Positions 17,216-26,424 of a stretch of 51,256 nucleotides of DNA are shown one piece after another. Source of the stretch: Bin80 sp964503085 (GTDB lineage: Bacteria; Bacteroidota; Rhodothermia; Rhodothermales; Bin80); assembly GCA_964503085.1 (NCBI GenBank), contig CAZCYQ010000020.1, positions 1-51,256 on the forward strand. The letters are read 5' to 3'. The position numbers and the translations under genes were made by a program. How positions within the stretch are numbered: position 1 is the first letter of the stretch; each line of letters begins with the position of its first letter. The notes beneath the pieces were generated by a model, which did not search any database, was not told where the DNA came from, and saw only the letters and a program-made list of their open reading frames with translations.

Positions 17216-18308
17216 GAGCTCAACTTACTTGGCCTTGCTTTTACTGAGCAATGCTGCACTCTTCTGTGTAGCATCTGCACAAGATCCTGTACTTACGGGT
17301 TCCGTTGCCGACGCAGAATCCGAGCGTTTCCTGCCGAGGGCGCATGTATTCATTGCGTCTTCGATGATCGGAACGACTACCGACAGAGATGGCAAGTTTG
17401 TTCTCAAAGGTGTACCCCCTGGGGCGCATCGCCTAGTTGTCACAATGCTTGGATACGAGCCAGTCCATGTCGACACATTGTTCCGGGCCGGAAATCAATA
17501 CGAATTTGATCTTCACCTCAAGTCTACGACTATTGAACTGGAGGAGGTCGTCGTTAATGCACGACTGGCTCGCAAATGGCAAAGACGGCTGATTAAATTC
17601 ACACGCCTGTTTCTGGGAGAGACCGAAAACAGCGATCTAACCACCCTCCTGAACCCCGAAGCCCTCAGCTTTACAAGCCGACTTGGCAAACTATCTGCAA
17701 CGGCCAGCGAGCCGTTGATCATTGAGAACCGTGCACTGGGATACCAAGTCCAGTACTACTTGAAGGAGTTTTTTCACTACGGCAATACGGTCAAGTACGA
17801 TGGCGAGCCCTCCTTTACGGAACTTGTCCCAACCGACAGCCTCGAAGCTGAGCGCTGGCGAGTCAACAGACAGGCAACTTTTGCCGGATCGCAGCGACAT
17901 TTTTTACTCTCTGTTCTGGCAGGTCAAGCAGAGGAAGAAGGATTTGAAGTTTATCGGAGGTTCTCACTTGAACCCAACCGCTCAGGGTTTCTTATGGACT
18001 CCAACCAATTGCTTGAACCTGGTCCCAGTCCACTTGAAAGAATACTCACCTTCACCGGTGTTCTGGAGATCGTGTACACCAAGGAAACAGAAGACAACAA
18101 CTTTAAGCAATGGCAGCGTCTACCCGAATGGAGTCGCCCTGGGCCTCAACGTTCATTTATGGAACTGACCTCCGGCCCCACAGCTATTGACAAATCTGGA
18201 GAAGTGATTGACCCTTACGGTGTGAGGGTCTACGGTTACTATGCCTTTGAGCGCGTTGCCGACAAGGTGCCAAAAGAATATCGCCCTCCTGATTGGGCGC
18301 ACAGATAG
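17151..18308 (+). CDS. Secreted carboxypeptidase-regulatory-like domain protein, paralogue 2
   Basis: This has the same architecture as the gene before it: signal sequence (YLALLLLSNAALFCVASAQ), transthyretin-like domain (HVFIASSMIGTTTDRDGKF), then LLNPEALSFTSRLGKLSATA, EPLIIENRALGYQVQYYL, FAGSQRHFLLSVLAG and DPYGVRVYGYYAFER. The two are clear tandem duplicates that have since diverged. The start is uncertain. ATG 17151 overlaps the previous gene by 65 bp and gives a long n-region with Arg/Lys. A TTG at 17229 has AGGAG 10 nt upstream and would give a short leader lacking positive charge. Translational coupling to the upstream gene is likely either way. Confidence 0.82.
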   Translation: MSVQGISFQRNFAHGLRAKVSRSSTYLALLLLSNAALFCVASAQDPVLTGSVADAESERFLPRAHVFIASSMIGTTTDRDGKFVLKGVPPGAHRLVVTMLGYEPVHVDTLFRAGNQYEFDLHLKSTTIELEEVVVNARLARKWQRRLIKFTRLFLGETENSDLTTLLNPEALSFTSRLGKLSATASEPLIIENRALGYQVQYYLKEFFHYGNTVKYDGEPSFTELVPTDSLEAERWRVNRQATFAGSQRHFLLSVLAGQAEEEGFEVYRRFSLEPNRSGFLMDSNQLLEPGPSPLERILTFTGVLEIVYTKETEDNNFKQWQRLPEWSRPGPQRSFMELTSGPTAIDKSGEVIDPYGVRVYGYYAFERVADKVPKEYRPPDWAHR

Positions 18309-18693
18309 CTGGAGTCACGACCAATCCTGCAACCATAACGTTTGGCGTTCGAGGATACTCGTGCGGGGAGTAACCACAAAGTCAGATACTCATCAGGAGA
18401 AGCCGACGATATCGTATGCGAGCGTGCATTGTGCGTCCATGTTGCCCCCTACTTGCGTCAAAAGCAATCGCCTCATAATTAGTCTTCAGAAGATCCTTCG
18501 GATCTCAATCAGCATATGGCGCTGGAGACCGTGGGGCAGGATAACTTTACTGATAAAGAAAATATGAGACAGTACCGTGTGCACGCCGTGTGCTAAATTC
18601 AGCGTACAATTACTATTTTTGTTCACAACTTTGTAATTCCCAATTATCCGCTGCCGATTTAGTGCAATAACTGCATGAAACAGTCTCGGAACT
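18309..18693. other. 385-bp intergenic region without a supported gene
   Basis: No RNA gene or coding sequence is supported here. A perfect 6-bp hairpin, AGATCC-TTC-GGATCT, lies at 18491-18505 but has no T-run on either side. The last 100 bases before the Rieske gene are A/T-rich and contain TATTTTTG, which fits the Bacteroidota -7 consensus TAnnTTTG; I see no matching upstream element, so I do not call a promoter. Confidence 0.6.
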
Positions 18694-19686
18694 ATGCCTG
18701 ATCATCTTCCTTCATTTCCGGAAGGTTGGTATTTCGTGGCCAGTCGCAAGGAAATACTCGAAAAGAAACTGATTGAAAAGACCTGGATGGGCGACAAAAT
18801 TGTCGCCTGGTGTGATGATGAAGGTCATATCTGCGTAGCGGATGCGTTTTGCCCACACCTAGGAGCTGACCTCGGACCTGAGTCTGGGGGAATAGTTCGC
18901 GATGGTTGTCTTGTTTGCCCTTTTCATGGGTTTGAGTTTGATGTCGGCGGTAAATGTGTTTCCACCCCTTTCGCTCCTCCGCCGAAGACTGCACGGCTCA
19001 AATTGATTGAAACAAGGGTGATTAATGGAATTGTCTTTGCCTGGTGGGGGATTGGCGGGCGTCCTTCCCAATGGGATCTTCCGGAGGATGAAGAGATTGA
19101 GGGCAAGTGGAGTGAGTTATCTTTTCGAACGCTTCGCTTTCCGGGGCATCCTCAGGAAACCACCGAGAATTCGGTAGATCTGGCTCATTTGCGGTACGTG
19201 CACGGTTATGACAACGTGTACCGGATCGAACCGCTCATCATAGATGGTACATACCTCAAGAGCAGTTTCCATTTTGTGCGTGCTCAGAAAGTAGCCGGAA
19301 TAAATATCAAGTTTGACGTTAATGCGAAGGCGCGCGTCTATGGACTCGGGTACTCAAACGTAAAGATCCATGAAAAGTCGATTGATATGCATATAAATTT
19401 TTACGTCCTCGCAACGCCCGTTAATGGAAACGAAATTGATATGGTACTAGCCAGTCAGGTAAAGCAGATCCGAAAACCGAAACGAACCATTGCTGGTTTG
19501 GGCTTTCTTCCCTTAAATCTTCGCGCTACCCTCATGAACAAATTCATTTTGTTTATGCAGAAAAAGGATGTCCTGGATGATGTCCATATCTGGAAGAATA
19601 AGCGATATGTTTTACAGCCCAGACTGTGTAAATCAGACGGCGAAATTGGACGATTCAGGCGTTACTGCAAACAATTCTATCTATGA
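18694..19686 (+). CDS. Rieske [2Fe-2S] non-heme iron oxygenase, sterol-type (KshA/DAF-36-like)
   Basis: This is a 330-residue oxygenase alpha subunit. The Rieske cluster ligands are Cys53/His55 (FCPHLGADLG) and Cys75/His78 (CLVCPFHGFEFD). The mononuclear iron site is ETTENSVDLAHLRYVHGY, giving Asp162, His165 and His170 in the usual N..D..H....H spacing. This form of the iron motif, with 'FPGHPQE' before it, resembles the KshA (3-ketosteroid 9-hydroxylase) and DAF-36/Neverland (cholesterol 7-desaturase) branch; the substrate class is inference. No ferredoxin or reductase gene is adjacent, so electron donors must come from elsewhere. It is preceded by a 385-bp spacer and convergent with the AcuI-like gene. 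Confidence 0.88.
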   Translation: MPDHLPSFPEGWYFVASRKEILEKKLIEKTWMGDKIVAWCDDEGHICVADAFCPHLGADLGPESGGIVRDGCLVCPFHGFEFDVGGKCVSTPFAPPPKTARLKLIETRVINGIVFAWWGIGGRPSQWDLPEDEEIEGKWSELSFRTLRFPGHPQETTENSVDLAHLRYVHGYDNVYRIEPLIIDGTYLKSSFHFVRAQKVAGINIKFDVNAKARVYGLGYSNVKIHEKSIDMHINFYVLATPVNGNEIDMVLASQVKQIRKPKRTIAGLGFLPLNLRATLMNKFILFMQKKDVLDDVHIWKNKRYVLQPRLCKSDGEIGRFRRYCKQFYL

Positions 19687-19878
19687 TTTTCAAGATCTGC
19701 ACGGCGCTGTCAGTCAAATTTATTTCATAAGCTAGAGTCTCGAATCATGGAGGCGGCCGAAAACATGTTCCCTATCTTTAACCACCACTGATCCCTGACT
19801 GCATCACGATAATGAATGGTTATAACAGAGTCCCGCCCGAGGCTAATACCCTCGGTGTGATAGACCAGAAGCTGTCAA

Positions 19879-20862
19879 CTACATCTCGCGGGCTGTGTTG
19901 ACTAAGAATCTTCCAGGTGCTTTGCCAGCAACTTTCGCACTACACACACTCGCTACATCTTCTAACGTAACCGTTGCCATGAGCAGTTGGTCAGCTTCCT
20001 GCTCTGATATGAGTGTTTGCAATCGTCCCCAGGCAATAAGTCTATTCCGGACCGGCGCCGTATTTGAATCAATGCCCGCAAGTGTGATTCCCCGAAGAAT
20101 GAACGGATATACCGTCGTATTCAGCTCAGCACCTGCCGCGTTACCTGATGCAGCAAGACATCCATGAACCCGCACCTGGGGCAGCGCTGCCGACAATGCC
20201 ACTCCACCGGCAGCATCAACAACTCCATCGTATTGGGCGTGCATTAACGGTCGGCTAGCATCTGTGTTGATCCGATTAATTGTACGTGCTGCCCCAAGCC
20301 CTTGAAGCTTGTGCCACAGGTGCGTACTGCCACATGACGCAATGACTGTGTATCCCAGGTTTGCAAGCAATTTGACTGCAATCATCCCAACTCCACCGGA
20401 CGCGCCTGTAACCAATATCTCGCCGGCAACAACTCCATGATCCTCCAAAGCCATGATACTCAGCATAGCCGTTAGACCAGCCGTACCCAGAATCATACAC
20501 GTACGCGTGCTCATGCCTTCTGGGATTTTCAGTAGGTACTTTGACGGAACTGCTTGCAGTTGGGTGTATCCACCACTGAAACGTTCTCCCAGCCCTCCAC
20601 CAGTCAATACTACCCGTTCCCCTGGTACGTATTCCTCCAAATCTGATTCCAAGACGGTGCCCGCCAAATCAATACCAGGTGTGAATGGGAATGGTGCCCT
20701 CACAATCTTAGCCTTCCCGGTAATAGCTAGCGCATCCTTATAGTTGACGCCTGAGTATTCTACCGCAACAAGTACCGGCCCATCACCAACTGGCCCGGAT
20801 ACGCGCGCAATTGAACACTGCCCCGGCCCAGTCAAAATCAGTGATTCATGAGTCTGCTTCAT
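19879..20862 (-). CDS. acuI: Acrylyl-CoA reductase-like zinc-free medium-chain dehydrogenase (AcuI/YhdH)
   Basis: The 327 residues match the AcuI/YhdH quinone-oxidoreductase-like group. Motifs are YSGVNYKDALAITG (about 36-49), FPFTPGIDLAGTV, the NADPH loop VTGASGGVGMIAVKLL at about 151-166, and PFILRGITLAGIDS near the C-terminus. No zinc-binding cysteine set is present. AcuI reduces toxic acryloyl-CoA to propionyl-CoA and is important where DMSP or acrylate is used; the exact substrate here is inferred from family. It is divergent from a tonB-like gene across 60 bp. No DMSP lyase or acryloyl-CoA-forming enzyme is in the window. Confidence 0.85.
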   Translation of the reverse strand: MKQTHESLILTGPGQCSIARVSGPVGDGPVLVAVEYSGVNYKDALAITGKAKIVRAPFPFTPGIDLAGTVLESDLEEYVPGERVVLTGGGLGERFSGGYTQLQAVPSKYLLKIPEGMSTRTCMILGTAGLTAMLSIMALEDHGVVAGEILVTGASGGVGMIAVKLLANLGYTVIASCGSTHLWHKLQGLGAARTINRINTDASRPLMHAQYDGVVDAAGGVALSAALPQVRVHGCLAASGNAAGAELNTTVYPFILRGITLAGIDSNTAPVRNRLIAWGRLQTLISEQEADQLLMATVTLEDVASVCSAKVAGKAPGRFLVNTAREM

Positions 20863-20922
20863 TCAATTGCAACTTATTGGTAATCCTGAGTACTATCTAA
20901 ACGGGAGAAGCGTGCGACCGCA

Positions 20923-21585
20923 ATGCATCCAAGACCAAACGAGAATATACGCTATCGTCTCCGGCTCATGGGTTCCCTCGCGGTGAGTCTGCTGCTGGTC
21001 ACAATTTGCTTCAACCTCCCCATCACATCAAGCCAACTTCCCAAACCGTGGAACCCACAACTCGGGCAACGTGGCGTGATCGCCGAGCTGCAGCAGTCCA
21101 CATTCTTACTCCCACCTATTACGGATACAGGTATAATCCCTGGCGGATCCCCTGCCATTGATCCGGCGCTAGCAGCATTACCCGCAGAAATACCCACCGT
21201 TCAAACGGATTCCGATTTGGAAAGCGCAGATACCTGGAAAATAGAGACGCAAACCGTCCCCATACTTGAATATGCAGAAATAATGCCCGAAATCCCCGGC
21301 GGAATAGGAGCTTATTACATTTTGATTGAATATCCAGAGGAAGCCATAAGCCAAGGGCTTGAAGGAAGTTTGTCCCTAATCTTTACTGTTAACCAGGACG
21401 GTACGACAAGTAATATTCTGGTCGAGCGTTCGCTGCATGCCCTCCTTGATTCCGCAGCCGTTCAGGCGTTACGCAGGACGCGTTTCATACCCGGTCGACA
21501 TCAAGGAGAGACCGCTCGGGTTCGGATGCGTCTGCCCGTACGCTTCCAGCTTATTGAACCTAGCGATTCAACATATTCAGGATAG
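20923..21585 (+). CDS. TonB-family energy transducer
   Basis: The 220 residues follow the TonB plan. A short cytoplasmic N-terminus carries Arg residues, one membrane segment lies at about 14-31 (LMGSLAVSLLLVTICFNLPI), a Pro-containing linker follows, and the C-terminal TonB domain is at about 120-217 (MPEIPGGIGAY, YPEEAISQGLEGSLSLIFTV, ALRRTRFIPGRHQGETARVR, LPVRFQL). It would carry proton-motive energy from ExbBD to outer-membrane receptors such as the one at 5537. No exbB/exbD genes are adjacent. It is convergent with the AbgT gene. Confidence 0.87.
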   Translation: MHPRPNENIRYRLRLMGSLAVSLLLVTICFNLPITSSQLPKPWNPQLGQRGVIAELQQSTFLLPPITDTGIIPGGSPAIDPALAALPAEIPTVQTDSDLESADTWKIETQTVPILEYAEIMPEIPGGIGAYYILIEYPEEAISQGLEGSLSLIFTVNQDGTTSNILVERSLHALLDSAAVQALRRTRFIPGRHQGETARVRMRLPVRFQLIEPSDSTYSG

Positions 21586-21675
21586 GTCATCGTCTGAAAA
21601 GACTCCGAAGCAATGAGCGGAGAAATCCACGCAACATTCCGGTAATCATTCGCCCCAGATTTGATCCCAGAGACA

Positions 21676-23235
21676 TCAAACTGGTGGATAAGTATACGAT
21701 GCCCCAAGCCCCAGCGGAATCCCCAGTACCCAGTACAGAAGCAGGAATGCTGTCCAGACCACCAAGAAGGTGATTGAATATGGTATCATGATTGAGGTAA
21801 GCGTACCAATCCCTGTCTTCTTGAAATACCTTTGACAATAGACCACTACCAACGGGAAGTACGGCATGAGAGGTGTTATAATGTTTGACGAGGAATCCCC
21901 AACTCGATAAGCAGCTTGTGTCAGATCAGGGGAGATCCCTACCTGCATCAGCATTGGGACAAAAATCGGAGCTAGGAGCGCCCATTTTGCCGATGCGGAT
22001 CCGACGAAGAGATTTACAAACGCAGTTAGCAGGATAATCCCTACTATCGTGATGGAACCGGGCAATGCCAAGGCCTGGAGCACTGCAGCTCCCTTAAGCG
22101 CCAGTAGTGCACCGATATTGGAAGAACCGAAAGCATGCACAAACAGTGCACAGAAGAACGCCATCACAATGTAGTAAGCCATGCCATTCATGGCTTTCGT
22201 CATGGCGTCAACCATATCCTTTGAGGACTTAAATATACCTGCTATGTAGCCATACACGACGCCAGGAATAAGGAAAAGCAGGAAGATGAGTGGCACAATA
22301 GATTGCATTATGGGCGCTTGAAAAGAATTCAACGACCCACTGGCATCCCTGAAAGCCGAATCGGCGGGCAGGAGCGTCAGGATCAGTACTACAATACCCA
22401 ACAGCATTACTCCGGTCGCCCACCAGAATGCCTTCGACTCTCTTGCGCCAATAGAATCCATCCCCGAGGATTGCTCGGCATCCTCGTCTACAGGCGTATT
22501 GTTACGAAGGCGTGGTTCAACTATACGATCAGTTATGTACCAGCCCAGCGCAATGATTACTACGCTGGACGCTACAGTAAAGAAGTAGTTACAAAGCGGG
22601 TTGACTAGCATTGCCGCATCCAGGATCTGCGCTGCAGGCTGGGTAAAACCCTGCAGAAGCGGATCCAGGGCGGATGGGAGCGGATTGGCACTGAAGCCAC
22701 CCGAAACACCCGCAAAAGCCGCAGCAACGCCAGCTAATGGATGTCGTCCAGCGGCTTGAAAAATGACACCCCCCAGCGGAATAACCAATACATATCCTGC
22801 GTCAACTGCACTGTGGCTTAGGAGGCCTACCAGAATTACCACCGGAGTGAGAAGCCCCACTGAAGTTTTGGATAAGAGCAGCTTTATTCCTGTGTTGAAA
22901 TATCCGGCTTCATCAGCCACGCCCACTCCAAGCATTGCTACCAGAACAACACCAAGTGGCGCAAACCCGGTGAAGATGGAAACCATGCGGCTCATAAAGT
23001 CCGTAATCGCACTCCCACTCAGCAAATTGTTGATTATAAGAGGTTCCTGCGTGCGTGGATCAATTACTGAGGAAAATGAGACGTTTGACAAAAATGCACT
23101 CAAGACCCAAACCACAATCAATAAGAGCAGAAAAAGCATGGAGGGGTCCGGCAATTTGTTGCCGACCACTTCAATGCCACGAAGACTTCGGTCTACGATT
23201 CCTCTTGGCTGTTCAATACCGGATTCTGAATTCAT
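21676..23235 (-). CDS. AbgT-family transporter
   Basis: The 519 residues contain about 11-13 membrane segments and the AbgT signatures: NKLPDPSMLFLLLLIVVWVLS near the start, FAPLGVVLVAMLGVGVADEAGY, LLSHSAVDAGYVLVIPLGG, FAGVSGGFSANPLPSALDP, and FVGSASAKWALLAPIFVPML toward the end. Members take up p-aminobenzoyl-glutamate (a folate breakdown product) in E. coli or export sulfonamides in other bacteria; which applies here is unknown. No aminobenzoyl-glutamate hydrolase (abgA/abgB) is next to it. The stop lies just past that of the convergent tonB-like gene, and the start is 3 bp past the stop of the DUF5916 gene, so the two minus-strand genes are closely packed. Confidence 0.92.
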   Translation of the reverse strand: MNSESGIEQPRGIVDRSLRGIEVVGNKLPDPSMLFLLLLIVVWVLSAFLSNVSFSSVIDPRTQEPLIINNLLSGSAITDFMSRMVSIFTGFAPLGVVLVAMLGVGVADEAGYFNTGIKLLLSKTSVGLLTPVVILVGLLSHSAVDAGYVLVIPLGGVIFQAAGRHPLAGVAAAFAGVSGGFSANPLPSALDPLLQGFTQPAAQILDAAMLVNPLCNYFFTVASSVVIIALGWYITDRIVEPRLRNNTPVDEDAEQSSGMDSIGARESKAFWWATGVMLLGIVVLILTLLPADSAFRDASGSLNSFQAPIMQSIVPLIFLLFLIPGVVYGYIAGIFKSSKDMVDAMTKAMNGMAYYIVMAFFCALFVHAFGSSNIGALLALKGAAVLQALALPGSITIVGIILLTAFVNLFVGSASAKWALLAPIFVPMLMQVGISPDLTQAAYRVGDSSSNIITPLMPYFPLVVVYCQRYFKKTGIGTLTSIMIPYSITFLVVWTAFLLLYWVLGIPLGLGASYTYPPV

Positions 23236-23238
23236 CGA

Positions 23239-25467
23239 TTATAGTAAAATGAGATAGGTCAGCTTGGCCACGGCGGCCCGATTAGTCAAGATGTAATCCC
23301 GATGCGGATCGAAAAACACCTCATTTGGATTTGCGAAATGATATGCGGTATTGAAAACAAAAAATAGATCACTGCCCGGCGTATGTATCCAGTCTATACG
23401 AATATTCGCCTGCAAGTCACGCGTGAAATTGTCATACTGCACCAGCGCGGTTGCGAAAAGTTTTCGATTAACCGCACCCAACAACTCCATTGAAACTGTC
23501 GTTGCATCAAATCGCCCATTTACCACGGGAAGATCAATGCGCGAATAGCCAACTCCAGCTTCAAGTTGCAAATGACGCGATTGTCGAAACCCAACCTGTA
23601 ATTCTAAATCAGTTCGGTTGCCGTTGAAGAATGCCCCGACCGAGGTACCCGCACTTCCAAACAGCCTTCGACTTGAGTCGGTTCGCCCCATCAAGACAAA
23701 TCGACCAAACGTGTAATCCCCTGAAGGAATGCGTGTGTTTGGTCGGATGTTGAACGGAACTAGTAACCGTTCAAACTCTCTACTATACTCCAAAGCGATA
23801 TTATCCCGTCTATTGAAAGCCGCACCTGCAGATACCTCAAACTCCTGTGACTGTAGTTCACCCTTCTGACTTTCAATGTATTCATACTCACTTTGAAAAG
23901 TGAACTGACGTACGAAGGGAAGCGCATTAAAAGAGACGATTGGAGTGAATTGGGCCCCGCCTGCAATTCGGCGCATATCACGCCGTCTTACAAAACCCAG
24001 AGCCGGATGAAAATTTTCTCCCACAGAGGTAAAACTGGCCTCAACTCCATATTTATCGTTCTCGAGTGCGAGGCTGGCATGACCGGCCCCATCATTCTCT
24101 ATCGGTCCATCATCTGTTACCCTAGTGTACCATGCCTCAAACTCGCTTGCGCTCCAGAAACGATACTGCGCATCCATTCCAAATGCACGGTTTATTCGAT
24201 CCGGTGCAGCATAATTGGTCAGGATTGCCCCTAACGTTGCACGTGAGCTGAGAGAAGTGCGCAACCGAGCAACCAGATTATTGGTCGACTTTGATCCGAA
24301 CGTGTCCCCCATCCCCTCACCGGTTTCGATATCCAGTAATCCGATTGAGAATCGTCCAAATTGCCCGGTGGCACGGGCTCCGGTAAGAATCTGATCCCTG
24401 AGCCCAATACGCCTGGAAAAAAAGGTCTGCGTAGACCTAGGATTGCCATGCTCAAACAGGCCGCTCCGCTCAAGGAAAAATTCTCGTTTCTCGGGAAAGA
24501 AAAGGCTGAATCGAGTCAAGTTGAGTTGAACATTATCCGCTTCTACCTGTGCAAAATCCGTGTTAACTGTAAGATCAAGGGTAACATTGCTCGTTATCCC
24601 ATACTTGAAATCTATACCAATATCCCGCTCAAAAGTCGTGGGGAGATTGCTGAGCTTAAAATCCTCGCGCGTCTGCTGAATACCTGTGATAACATAGGGT
24701 TTTATCTCTATGTTCTTACCCCGACGGATGTCACGCAAGCCTCTTAGTACTCCGTACTGAGATACAGCGCTGAGCACTCCAAATTGACCACCGAATTCAA
24801 GACCAATGGGCGGCCATATTATTCGCTCATTCTTTCGGTTGATCATACGTGAAAGCATCAGACCAAAATCAACCGTTTCACCCTTGGGAAAGCGCAACTG
24901 TCGGAAAGGGATTGACACTTCCATGGTCCAACCATCCTCATTAATCTGCGTCTCACTCCGAAATACCGCGTCCCATGAAAAACTGTCTAGCGTGAGTCCC
25001 TCATCCGTGATCGTCGCATCGTCCTGGGTGCCAAGTGCGTTCATCTCGAACAAGTATGCATTGCGTTTATCGAGATACGTATCCAGAGAGATATATGCAT
25101 GATCATCACGATCATTGCGCCCCCCTCTCTCAAGATTCTTCGCGCGGATTAAATGCGCCTCCTCATCAAGAAATCGAAACGCAAAAAACAGATTGTCTCG
25201 ATTGTAGGCTATACGTACCTCAGACAGCTCTGTGGGCACCGCTCCCTCATCAGGCCATACCTGTGTGAACTCGGTGACTGGATCAATTTCCGCCCAGATT
25301 GCATCATCCAGGATACCATCAATGCGAGGAGCTTCTTCAACGAATACGGGTGTAATCTCCCATTCCTGCGCTACAATTTCCGGACTGAACAACCACGCCT
25401 GTGTTAATACAAATACCACACACAATATTGTCCTCCAGTTTCCCCAATACATTTTGCCTGGTCGCAT
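23239..25467 (-). CDS. DUF5916 outer-membrane protein with CBM9-like N-terminal domain
   Basis: A signal peptide is followed by a CBM9-like domain at about residues 30-190 (PRIDGILDDAIWAE, NRDNLFFAFRFLDEEA, DDHAYISLDTYLDKRN, DGWTMEVSIPFRQLRFP). A DUF5916 beta-barrel-like region (LLDIETGEGMGDTFG, LGFVRRRDMR, NTRIPSGDYTFGRF) runs to the C-terminus, which ends in a repeated-strand pattern and LTYLILL. The family is widespread in Bacteroidota and of unknown function; it is thought to lie in the outer membrane. The ATG at 25467 gives MRPGKMYWGNWRT plus a hydrophobic leader. An earlier GTG/ATG at 25551/25548 overlaps the upstream gene's stop (GTGTGATGG) and would add 28 residues ahead of the leader; I cannot exclude it. 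Confidence 0.85.
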   Translation of the reverse strand: MRPGKMYWGNWRTILCVVFVLTQAWLFSPEIVAQEWEITPVFVEEAPRIDGILDDAIWAEIDPVTEFTQVWPDEGAVPTELSEVRIAYNRDNLFFAFRFLDEEAHLIRAKNLERGGRNDRDDHAYISLDTYLDKRNAYLFEMNALGTQDDATITDEGLTLDSFSWDAVFRSETQINEDGWTMEVSIPFRQLRFPKGETVDFGLMLSRMINRKNERIIWPPIGLEFGGQFGVLSAVSQYGVLRGLRDIRRGKNIEIKPYVITGIQQTREDFKLSNLPTTFERDIGIDFKYGITSNVTLDLTVNTDFAQVEADNVQLNLTRFSLFFPEKREFFLERSGLFEHGNPRSTQTFFSRRIGLRDQILTGARATGQFGRFSIGLLDIETGEGMGDTFGSKSTNNLVARLRTSLSSRATLGAILTNYAAPDRINRAFGMDAQYRFWSASEFEAWYTRVTDDGPIENDGAGHASLALENDKYGVEASFTSVGENFHPALGFVRRRDMRRIAGGAQFTPIVSFNALPFVRQFTFQSEYEYIESQKGELQSQEFEVSAGAAFNRRDNIALEYSREFERLLVPFNIRPNTRIPSGDYTFGRFVLMGRTDSSRRLFGSAGTSVGAFFNGNRTDLELQVGFRQSRHLQLEAGVGYSRIDLPVVNGRFDATTVSMELLGAVNRKLFATALVQYDNFTRDLQANIRIDWIHTPGSDLFFVFNTAYHFANPNEVFFDPHRDYILTNRAAVAKLTYLILL

Positions 25468-25547
25468 CGGATATATCAATTGGTCTGGTGCAACTATGTC
25501 GTCCTTGCTGAAACACTTCTGACTGCCCAATATAATCTCTAATCCCA

Positions 25548-26312
25548 TCACACTTTTGCTTTGTCAGCATTCATACTCGGTCGCGTATCTCCTGCAAGAT
25601 GAGCAGCTGGAGTTGAGTTACGTCGGAAAAACGGCAGCCATAAAAGGAGGAAAATCAAAAACGCGACCGGTTGCGCCGTTAAGATATACCATGGCCATGG
25701 ACCCATGAAATCCAAGAGTGACGGCGTATCCGGTTTCGCCATTACATAAAAGTAGTTGGATTCCATGAAGTAGTTGAGTACAAACATTACCACTGCATAC
25801 ATATTCATGGCCACCAAACTACGTAGAACGACAATGAAGCGAGGATAGATGCGCCACACAACAACTACGTAAATGATGTGAAGAACAAGCCCGCAATGAA
25901 CAATCCAGTAACTTAGAAAGAGAATATGCGGAAATCCTTCGGGACAATTCGGAGTGATCACGCCCTGCCCTGTTCCTCCCAGGATCAAAAAATAAAGCAG
26001 TTCGACGAGTCGCGGATGTGGTTTCCAGAACAGAACGGGCAGAAATAATGCCAGTAGATTACACAAATCAAGAGGTAAATCTTCGCGCCAATCAAACTGG
26101 TTTGTCAGCAACCTGAATATGGCGGCACTGAGAATACCAAGACTGATAATAATGGCAAGTCCTCGTGCTATCCAGACTTGATTCTGGGGGCGTAACCGAT
26201 CGCGGGCAAATACAGGTAGCCAGACCGACAGAACAACCAGAACAATGAGCGCTGACAGGTGCTGTGGTCCGAAAAAATCAAATCCTGTGGTCTGTAACAA
26301 AATCGCTCTCAT
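25548..26312 (-). CDS. TIGR02206 (YwaF-like) integral membrane protein
   Basis: The 254 residues form about seven membrane segments. The family signature is visible: LPLDLCNLLALFLPV at about 80-94, YFLILGGTGQGVITPN at about 107-122, and GFPHILFLSYWIVHCGLVL at about 126-144, followed by VLNYFMESNYFYVMAKP and PWPWYIL. The role of this family is unknown. It ends where the first possible start of the DUF5916 gene begins, so the two are probably co-transcribed. It is divergent from the cysteine-desulfurase-like gene. Confidence 0.87.
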   Translation of the reverse strand: MRAILLQTTGFDFFGPQHLSALIVLVVLSVWLPVFARDRLRPQNQVWIARGLAIIISLGILSAAIFRLLTNQFDWREDLPLDLCNLLALFLPVLFWKPHPRLVELLYFLILGGTGQGVITPNCPEGFPHILFLSYWIVHCGLVLHIIYVVVVWRIYPRFIVVLRSLVAMNMYAVVMFVLNYFMESNYFYVMAKPDTPSLLDFMGPWPWYILTAQPVAFLIFLLLWLPFFRRNSTPAAHLAGDTRPSMNADKAKV

Positions 26313-26424
26313 GAACTGCTAGGTTCGTACCACAGAATATAAAAGTTGCCCAATCCGACTGATGTTCTCACTATTGCGGGCTGTATTCTTATCTTGCGCC
26401 GCTACACGATAGCATTTTTACTGA

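Noticed and set aside
18491..18505. AGATCC-TTC-GGATCT hairpin as a terminator.
   Set aside because: The stem is only 6 bp and no T-run follows on either strand.
18241..18567. 108-codon frame running from the end of the second transthyretin-domain gene into the spacer.
   Set aside because: The first part overlaps a real gene in another frame, and the rest has no domain, leader or ribosome-binding site.
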